From an uncultured Lachnospiraceae bacterium (GTDB lineage: Bacteria > Bacillota > Clostridia > Lachnospirales > Lachnospiraceae): a DNA stretch of 64,000 nt. Shown here piece after piece: positions 58,460-64,000 of the stretch; position 1 is the first letter of the stretch; each line of letters starts with the position of its first letter. The notes under the pieces were generated by a model. The model did no database searches, was not told the DNA's origin, and worked only from the letters and a program-made list of their open reading frames with translations. The DNA lies in assembly GCA_910579395.1 (NCBI GenBank), contig CAJTUC010000005.1, positions 1 to 64,000 on the forward strand. The letters are read 5' to 3'. A program made the translations under genes and the position numbers.

Positions 58460-60280
58460 TCAGTCTTTTGTCAACAGCATCCCGCTGATCGTCGGTTTGT
58501 ACCATTCAAAATAGGGTTCACCGTATTGAATGCCTTCGCTATATCTGATTTGGAAATGATTCAGATATAATACCGTATTATCATCAATCTGTATACAGTT
58601 ATCATTCCGTATCATATCGCTTATTTCCGTACTGTCTGCATCCGGATGTTCAAGCTCGTATAGCATACACTTCCATGCGAACTCACTAATATCAACCATT
58701 ATTGTTTCTCCTGTTGCACGCTTAACAAACTGAAATGCAGAAAAATCTATGGGGATGCCGCTTCCATAAAAAATCACTTCTTTTTCCCCATTCTCATTCG
58801 GATAAAATACCTCTATCGGTTCATCGGTCTTCTCACTATAGCAATCGGCCTGATTCAGCATATCCATCGTTTGATAATCTTCCACATCCAACGTTCCCAC
58901 AAGCTGACAGCAATGAATCGAATGCGTGTCGTAACTGGTCAAACGAGGGTCTATTTCCGGCTGTACATCCAGCATCTGCATGAAATCTTTCTCATAAATA
59001 TCATATTCTGTCACGATATCCTTCGTCTGTGCCTGATACTTTAAGTATTTGTAAGAACCTTCCAGACGTTCATATTCAAGACTGGAAATCTCTTTTCCAT
59101 CCAGAACCGCCTGATAATACTTTTTCAGGAAAGACTGCTGGCAGAAGTTTGAAACACGATACATATTGATGCCGGGCACAAAAACGGCAATGACAATCAA
59201 TGCCCCCAGAAACAGCAGCATCGTTTCACGCTTTTCTTTCAGGAAACGCCAGATAAGCAGTGCTCCGATTTCAAACAAAATAAGCGCCATTCCCATATAC
59301 CGGCCCGGCGTCACTCCATATTGACCAATTCGGACAATCATGGAATAAAGCTGCAAGCAAATGAGCGGTACGAACAAGTAAGGCAGCTTGGAGAACATTT
59401 TAAAATATCGAGTGTTATCATCGTAGTACGCGAACATGAGCCAGACCGGCATTCCCAAACAGAACAATGCGGATACGATGGAAAATACCTCGTTTGACGG
59501 AATTTCCCATAAAATAACAATTTTTATTAAATAAAGATATACGATTGCCATTCCACAGGCCGATAAGACCATCAGAATATATTTCACGATCGTCTTCAAA
59601 AACGCGCCCGGTTCATTTCCCATATCGCGGATGGCAATGATGCACATCGGCGCCAGATAGAAGCCGATGATGAGAATTTCACAGCATATCTCCAAATCGG
59701 AATAACTGTCTAAGAGCAGCGTATCAATGATTCCTATGATGAACAGCACGCCAAAAGATAAAAGCCAGAATACAATACAGGTTTTCATCAGATTGGAAAA
59801 TACTTTCAGCGCGTATTCCGAAAACCCGATTCCCGATTTTTTATAACTGCAGTAAACCGTTCCGATGACCAGAAGAAGCAGATAACCATATAAAAACTGT
59901 TCCGTCAGTTCCGCCAGAACATCGCCCGAAATATGCACGATCTGCATATCCGCATCCAGGTCTGTGCCGAAGGCAGCGGGCAGCGCAATGACGGCTGCAG
60001 CAATCAGCGCGCACACTTTCCCTTTTTTTCGCTCTGTCAGGACAGTTTCCGCAAAAACAGCCCCAAAACAGAAATACAGAAGCGCTCTGCTGACTGCCAT
60101 GAAAACAGGTCCGTCGAAAACCGTCACCTCATATTCATTTGTCAGCGCAATTAAAATGGCCGTATAAAGCGTAGTGAGCACAATCCCGACAAGCGTGACT
60201 CTATAGTCCTGAAAGGATGCCCTGATCTTTGCATAAAAACTTTTTATCGTTTTTTCCCATATCATCATGTGAGTCTCCAT
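58460..60280 (-). CDS. DUF4153-type polytopic membrane protein
   Basis: 606 residues from the ATG preceded by GGGAG; a GTG eight codons earlier is possible. About ten membrane helices lie in residues 20-380 (TLVGIVLTTLYTAILIAL, VCALIAAAVIALPAAFG, CIVFWLLSFGVLFIIGIID, ALFCLGMPVWLMFAYYD). A soluble C-terminal domain of about 210 residues follows the last helix. The layout fits DUF4153 proteins. The role is unknown; a sensor or transporter partner is only a guess. Confidence 0.7.
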   Translation of the reverse strand: METHMMIWEKTIKSFYAKIRASFQDYRVTLVGIVLTTLYTAILIALTNEYEVTVFDGPVFMAVSRALLYFCFGAVFAETVLTERKKGKVCALIAAAVIALPAAFGTDLDADMQIVHISGDVLAELTEQFLYGYLLLLVIGTVYCSYKKSGIGFSEYALKVFSNLMKTCIVFWLLSFGVLFIIGIIDTLLLDSYSDLEICCEILIIGFYLAPMCIIAIRDMGNEPGAFLKTIVKYILMVLSACGMAIVYLYLIKIVILWEIPSNEVFSIVSALFCLGMPVWLMFAYYDDNTRYFKMFSKLPYLFVPLICLQLYSMIVRIGQYGVTPGRYMGMALILFEIGALLIWRFLKEKRETMLLFLGALIVIAVFVPGINMYRVSNFCQQSFLKKYYQAVLDGKEISSLEYERLEGSYKYLKYQAQTKDIVTEYDIYEKDFMQMLDVQPEIDPRLTSYDTHSIHCCQLVGTLDVEDYQTMDMLNQADCYSEKTDEPIEVFYPNENGEKEVIFYGSGIPIDFSAFQFVKRATGETIMVDISEFAWKCMLYELEHPDADSTEISDMIRNDNCIQIDDNTVLYLNHFQIRYSEGIQYGEPYFEWYKPTISGMLLTKD

Positions 60281-60337
60281 GCCGCTCCCGGCGGCAAAAG
60301 CCACCTCTTTCTCTCAGACTGTGATACCCATTATTTG

Positions 60338-60372
60338 AAAAGCAGGACTATGACTTCCCTAATCCTGCTTTT
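60338..60372 (-). terminator. Intrinsic terminator of rubrerythrin
   Basis: AAAAGCAGGA (60,338-60,347) pairs with TCCTGCTTTT (60,363-60,372). On the minus strand the stem ends in TTTT a few bases after the rbr stop. Confidence 0.85.
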
Positions 60373-60378
60373 CCATCT

Positions 60379-60921
60379 TTAATAATTCTCTTCACTGATC
60401 TCAAAATAGCTTTGCGGATGCGCACACGTCGGACAGACGTCCGGTGCACTCGTTCCGACAACAATATGTCCGCAGTTGCGGCACTCCCATACTTTTACTT
60501 CGCTCTTTGCAAAGACAGCTGCCGTTTCCACATTTTTCAGCAATGCACGGTAGCGTTCCTCATGATGCTTCTCAATCGCGCCGACCAGACGGAATTTCAC
60601 GGCAAGCTCCGGAAAACCTTCTTCCTCCGCCGTCTTGGCAAATCCCTCATACATATCCGTCCACTCGAAATTCTCTCCTTCAGCAGCGGCCGCAAGATTT
60701 TCAGCCGTACTGCCGATACCGCTTAATTCTTTGAGCCACATTTTAGCATGTTCGCGCTCATTTTCAGCTGTTTTTAAAAAAATCGAAGAAATCTGCTCAA
60801 AGCCCTCTTTTTTCGCAACAGACGCGAAATAGGTGTATTTATTCCTCGCACCCGACTCCCCTGAAAAAGCTGCCTGCAGATTTTTCTCTGTCTGTGTGCC
60901 TGTATATTTGTTCTGAGCCAT
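60379..60921 (-). CDS. rbr: Rubrerythrin
   Basis: 180 residues. A four-helix di-iron domain carries Glu ligands in [15 protein letters not shown] and [16 protein letters not shown], then [14 protein letters not shown] and [13 protein letters not shown]. The C-terminal rubredoxin-like iron site is [13 protein letters not shown] with [14 protein letters not shown]. It reduces hydrogen peroxide in anaerobes, protecting oxygen-sensitive enzymes. It is monocistronic, with its own promoter and terminator, and has an AAGGAGG site. Confidence 0.96.
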   Translation of the reverse strand: MAQNKYTGTQTEKNLQAAFSGESGARNKYTYFASVAKKEGFEQISSIFLKTAENEREHAKMWLKELSGIGSTAENLAAAAEGENFEWTDMYEGFAKTAEEEGFPELAVKFRLVGAIEKHHEERYRALLKNVETAAVFAKSEVKVWECRNCGHIVVGTSAPDVCPTCAHPQSYFEISEENY

Positions 60922-60967
60922 AACTTATCCTCCTTATCTTCCAGAAAATGATATTTGTATTTTATTT

Positions 60968-60996
60968 ATCATATCATCCCTTGGGGAAAAAGGCAA
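60968..60996 (-). promoter_or_regulatory. Promoter of rubrerythrin gene
   Basis: Minus strand: TTGCCT (60,991-60,996), a 17-base spacer and TATGAT (60,968-60,973). The predicted start is some 40 bases ahead of the ATG. A PerR-like operator was not recognisable. Confidence 0.65.
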
Positions 60997-61006
60997 GCTT
61001 TCAAAA

Positions 61007-61031
61007 GGGAACGGTTCTCACAGCCGTTCCC
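61007..61031 (-). terminator. Intrinsic terminator of the GH4 operon
   Basis: GGGAACGG (61,007-61,014) pairs with CCGTTCCC (61,024-61,031). On the minus strand TTTTG follows. It ends the dehydrogenase-oxidoreductase-GH4 run. Confidence 0.8.
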
Positions 61032-61051
61032 CTTCCCACATAATCATATCA

Positions 61052-62437
61052 TCAACGTATAGACTCATAATCCGGCAGATATTGCCGTGTATTTTCGAAC
61101 ATTCTTGAAAAGAGTTCCTTTGCCTGTTTCAAATTGAGCCGAGCCGTAATCGGGTCATTCAGGAAAGCACCGAATGCAAGCTGTGTATCTCTTTCCAAAG
61201 CAGCTTTTAATATCATCTCCTGGTTCTGCATATGCCTGCCCATCAAAAGTTTTACGCTGTCAGGAAGCGCTCCCGCCATAACCGGTTTTACGGAATCTCT
61301 GGAGAAAAGCGCATTGGTCTCCACCACAATTTCATGTGGAGCTTCAAGCTGCCCTTTATTCGGAAGGTTCACATTGGTAACAATTTCTCCCAGGCCCAAT
61401 AGCGCTTTCATCTGCGCCACCCCTTCTTCTCCGGAAGGTTCAATGGGAATCGGCATTTCTCCGGAGGCATAAGCCCTGCTCTTTTCATTCAATTCCCTTT
61501 TGTTGTCAATGCGGTAATCGACCGGCGTCAGCGCGTACCCCCATGTTTCCACAGTCTCCGGATTTTTAAGATATTCCGGCACGAATTCAGCCAAATGCCG
61601 GTCTCCCGCTGCTGCGATCACTCCATATCTCCTGAACAGATCGAACTTCACTTTATTCTGCGACATAAAATGAAAATCCGTCACCTTATCGCAAATGCCT
61701 TCCTTATAGTGCTTTTCCACAAAACGCGCATAGATGGGAAACAGATCCATCTTTTGATAAGAAGCCTCCGTAATCCATGTAAAATGGTTGATACCCGCCA
61801 CGTTCGTCCGAAGCTTATGCCTGTCATCCTCTTCGATTCCAAGCTCTTCCCTGATTGCCATCAGCAAAAGCCGTTGCGCACCAAATACTTCATGACAGCA
61901 TCCAAAAGCCTTGATACCTGGAAATATCCGATACAATGCTCCCGTACAGACCGACATAGGATTGGTATAATTAATGACCCAGGCTTTCGGACAATATGTT
62001 TTTACCGCACTCGCGATCACTTCATACATTGGAATCGTTCTCAATGCACGAAAGATTCCGCCAGGTCCTACGGTATCCCCAACGGATTGCCAAATACCAT
62101 ATGCTTCCGGTTCATGCACATCGGAACGCATCTCCTCAAAGCCGGCCGGCAATATGGAAATGATAACAAAATCAGCTCCCGTAAGCCCCTCCGCCAAAGA
62201 AGATGCCGTTATAAAGTTCCATTTGCTTTTTGCACCTTCATACGCAAAGAGCCTGTTTCCAATAGCTTCATTTGCCCTTGCCGCTTCCATATCGATATCA
62301 TACAACCGAATAGTTCCCGAAATTGCCTCTTCCAGATAGAGATCGCTCATCAGTTTCCATGCCCATCCCTGTGATCCACCGCCAATATAGCAGATCTGAA
62401 TATCATCGCATCTTTTTTCATCATATTCCATTTTCAC
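61052..62437 (-). CDS. Glycoside hydrolase family 4
   Basis: 461 residues starting at GTG with GGAGG five bases upstream. An NAD-binding N-terminus (QICYIGGGSQGWAWKLMSDL), the NYTNPMSVCTGALYRI segment, the metal-site GCCHEVFGAQR (Cys and His) and NVAGINHFTWITEA are typical of GH4, which cleaves by a redox-elimination mechanism with NAD and Mn2+. It resembles alpha-galacturonidase/alpha-glucosidase members more than phospho-beta-glucosidases, but substrate assignment is uncertain. It is the last gene of an operon with an oxidoreductase and a dehydrogenase. Confidence 0.88.
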   Translation of the reverse strand: MKMEYDEKRCDDIQICYIGGGSQGWAWKLMSDLYLEEAISGTIRLYDIDMEAARANEAIGNRLFAYEGAKSKWNFITASSLAEGLTGADFVIISILPAGFEEMRSDVHEPEAYGIWQSVGDTVGPGGIFRALRTIPMYEVIASAVKTYCPKAWVINYTNPMSVCTGALYRIFPGIKAFGCCHEVFGAQRLLLMAIREELGIEEDDRHKLRTNVAGINHFTWITEASYQKMDLFPIYARFVEKHYKEGICDKVTDFHFMSQNKVKFDLFRRYGVIAAAGDRHLAEFVPEYLKNPETVETWGYALTPVDYRIDNKRELNEKSRAYASGEMPIPIEPSGEEGVAQMKALLGLGEIVTNVNLPNKGQLEAPHEIVVETNALFSRDSVKPVMAGALPDSVKLLMGRHMQNQEMILKAALERDTQLAFGAFLNDPITARLNLKQAKELFSRMFENTRQYLPDYESIR

Positions 62438-62467
62438 ATATTCCTCCCATTCCGCTGCATTATGGCT

Positions 62468-63463
62468 TTATTCATAGCATACCTTCTCGGGCTTCCCGGT
62501 CTGCGCTGATCTATAGATGGCTTCCACCACCTGCAAGACTTTTAACGCTTCTCTTCCATTTACCAATGAAGGTTTTCCATTTAGAATACTTTCCGTAATT
62601 TCCTCAAGCTGAAGTCTGTGAGGAAATTCCGTTTCCTGTGTTTCATATGCTTCTTCACCTTCAATTTTCCATTCCTTTACGCTGTTATTCTGCAAGATTA
62701 CACTCCCCCTGCTTCCATTTATATCGATTCTGGTATAAAAACCGGGCATGGCTACCGTGCTCGCCTCTAAGATTCCGAGCGCACCATTTTTGAACCTGAC
62801 CGATGCCATACACAAATCCTCCACATCAATCCTTTCATGCCCCCTTGTGGCGCAATAGGCGAACACCTCATCCACTTCTCCCATAATATATTGGAACAGG
62901 TCCAGCTGATGGATCCCCTGGTTCATCAGCGCACCGCCGCCGTCATACTGCCGGGTTCCACGCCATTCTACCTCATCATAGTATGCCTGCCCCCTGTACC
63001 ATTTCGTATGACAGCATCCTGCATGCAATGTCCCGAGCCGTCCTTCTCTGACCGCTTTAATGAGTTCCTTTGTATCCTTATCGTAGCGATGCTGAAAAAT
63101 ACAGCTCAAGGTCACATTATTTTCATCACAGACACGGATGAGCTGTTTTGCTTTTATTACTGATATGTCAATGGGTTTCTCCACGATCACATGCTTCCCC
63201 GCCTTTGCCGCCTTCATTCCCATATCGCCATGCATTCCACTCGCCGTCAGAATAATCACGGCATCCACATTTTTATCGCCAAGCATATCATCCAGATCAG
63301 TATAAACGAGCGCTCCTGTCTCCGCCGCCGCTTCTTCTGCTCTCTCTTTCGATTTATCGCATACGGCATACAGTACTGCTTTTTCCATCTGCTTCAGTGC
63401 CCTGATATGAGTCCTGGAAATAGCGCCGCAGCCTACAATCGCATAATTTATCTTTCTATTCAT
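62468..63463 (-). CDS. Gfo/Idh/MocA-family oxidoreductase
   Basis: 331 residues from the ATG following GGAAGGAG. Rossmann motif YAIVGCGAISRTHIRALKQM, family motif HVIVEKPIDIS with the catalytic lysine, and GGALMNQGIHQLDLFQYIMG with the usual Asp/His active-site pair. It would oxidise or reduce a sugar or cyclitol with NAD(P). It lies between the dehydrogenase and the GH4 gene, so all three probably handle one sugar or uronide. Confidence 0.92.
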   Translation of the reverse strand: MNRKINYAIVGCGAISRTHIRALKQMEKAVLYAVCDKSKERAEEAAAETGALVYTDLDDMLGDKNVDAVIILTASGMHGDMGMKAAKAGKHVIVEKPIDISVIKAKQLIRVCDENNVTLSCIFQHRYDKDTKELIKAVREGRLGTLHAGCCHTKWYRGQAYYDEVEWRGTRQYDGGGALMNQGIHQLDLFQYIMGEVDEVFAYCATRGHERIDVEDLCMASVRFKNGALGILEASTVAMPGFYTRIDINGSRGSVILQNNSVKEWKIEGEEAYETQETEFPHRLQLEEITESILNGKPSLVNGREALKVLQVVEAIYRSAQTGKPEKVCYE

Positions 63464-63467
63464 ACCG

Positions 63468-64000
63468 CTATACTCCTTCCCATATAATGACAGACGTGAT
63501 ATAGTCCTCCGCTGGATGCAATACATTCGTATATATATCTTGATAGTCATAATGATCCGCTCGTTGGGATATCAATTTTTCCACGCATATTCTGCCCTCT
63601 GATAAAAAGCGCATGAAGCAGTCCGCATTGTCCTGAAACGTCCAATATCCGGGATAAGAAGAATCTGTCGGATTACATGAAATATGCGCACCGATAATCT
63701 GTATTCCCTTTTTATGCACGTCCCGGTAAAAATTTATTTCTGTACTGCCTCTTGTACTCCCCAGCATGATCACTCTGCCATACCTTCCCGTCAATCGGAT
63801 TGCCAGCTCTACCGGTCCCGGCAGTCCTGTGGATTCAATTACCACCTGTGGCAATCTGCCGTCTCCAATATGCTGTAAAATTTCTTCGATATTTTCCTCT
63901 CTGGAATCAAAAACATGAGTACAGCCAAGTTCTCTCGCAAGGCAGCGCCTGCTTTCCACAATGTCGAGTCCGATGAGCGGTGACGCACCGTTTGCCTTTG
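63468..64000 (-). CDS. Zinc-type alcohol/polyol dehydrogenase, C-terminal part (cut by window edge)
   Basis: The minus-strand frame is open to position 64,000, so the start lies outside. The visible 177 residues are the second half of a medium-chain dehydrogenase: a Rossmann strand-helix (ANGASPLIGLDIVESRRCLA) and a second, VVIESTGLPGPVELAIRLTG then YGRVIMLGSTRG. The catalytic zinc domain is not visible. It ends 4 bp before the oxidoreductase start, implying coupling. Sorbitol/threonine-type substrates are possible. Confidence 0.85.
   Translation of the reverse strand, partial: KANGASPLIGLDIVESRRCLARELGCTHVFDSREENIEEILQHIGDGRLPQVVIESTGLPGPVELAIRLTGRYGRVIMLGSTRGSTEINFYRDVHKKGIQIIGAHISCNPTDSSYPGYWTFQDNADCFMRFLSEGRICVEKLISQRADHYDYQDIYTNVLHPAEDYITSVIIWEGV

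Noticed and set aside
61595..62374. 259-codon plus-strand frame opposite the GH4 gene
   Set aside because: Antisense shadow; no start signal and composition typical of reverse-strand reading.

Overview
The window reads as chromosome of a spore-forming, strictly anaerobic Clostridia, most likely Lachnospiraceae. It carries sporulation genes (spoIVA, a spoVAF/gerA-type gene, a cotJC remnant), class III (oxygen-sensitive) ribonucleotide reductase, rubrerythrin and a PotABCD polyamine transporter with an XRE-cupin regulator. It also holds a complete conjugation module of the Tn1549-like type common in gut Firmicutes. These family assignments come from reading the sequence; no database search was run.

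Region 1 (1-503) is the 3' end of an IS4-family transposase gene cut by the window edge. Region 2 (about 504-26,080) is most of an integrative conjugative element (ICE), visibly AT-richer than the rest and almost wholly on the minus strand. Read from the right (5') end it has parA, a ParB/HTH-like gene, an ArdC-like antirestriction gene, a transposon-transfer-assisting small gene, a replication-type winged-helix protein, pcfB, virD4 and a Maff2-type small membrane gene. Then come virB6, a PrgI-VirB4 fusion, a coiled-coil protein, an M23 peptidase, a DUF4315-like gene, three or four surface/membrane proteins (one collagen-like), topB, a DUF5710-repeat protein, mobC, a PBECR4-domain gene and the relaxase. 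No integrase is visible; it should lie beyond position 1. A 16-bp palindrome, TATGCGACGTCGCATA, recurs six times in this element. Four copies sit just upstream of ribosome-binding sites and two lie in frame in one gene.

Region 3 (about 26,080-26,950) is a decayed junction: a 3' fragment of cotJC directly abutting the ICE, a truncated NUDIX gene and a frameshifted XRE regulator. Region 4 (26,951-36,338) has a zinc-phospholipase-C-like gene, an AraC/GyrI-like regulator, a lipoprotein, a hypothetical gene, a LytTR two-component system, a GH1 beta-glucosidase and the SpoVAF-like gene. Region 5 (36,548-43,054) is centred on dNTP supply: dut, nrdG, and nrdD with a clear promoter and paired NrdR boxes. 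It continues with a WYL regulator plus HAD phosphatase, a tiny membrane protein and rnhA.

Region 6 (43,162-47,719) is a nucleoside-salvage run (punA, cdd, amidohydrolase) ending in a membrane-anchored MutS-like ATPase. Region 7 (47,859-50,499) has spoIVA behind a sigma-E-like promoter, and a lactonase-family gene. Region 8 (50,600-55,105) is the plus-strand polyamine operon. Region 9 (55,099-64,000) holds lipoproteins, two Gfo/Idh/MocA oxidoreductases, a YkgJ cysteine-cluster protein, a DUF4153 membrane protein, rubrerythrin, a GH4 glycosidase and a truncated zinc-type alcohol dehydrogenase.

The most unusual chromosomal feature is a family of long, multi-hairpin intergenic repeats at about 30.5, 34.5-34.8, 37.6-38.04 and 46.7-46.9 kb. 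Every copy is wedged between a stop codon and the next gene. Stems are conserved while their sequences differ between copies, and one end supplies the ribosome-binding site and start codon of the following gene. Together with the ICE palindrome, this is the best candidate for something undescribed here.
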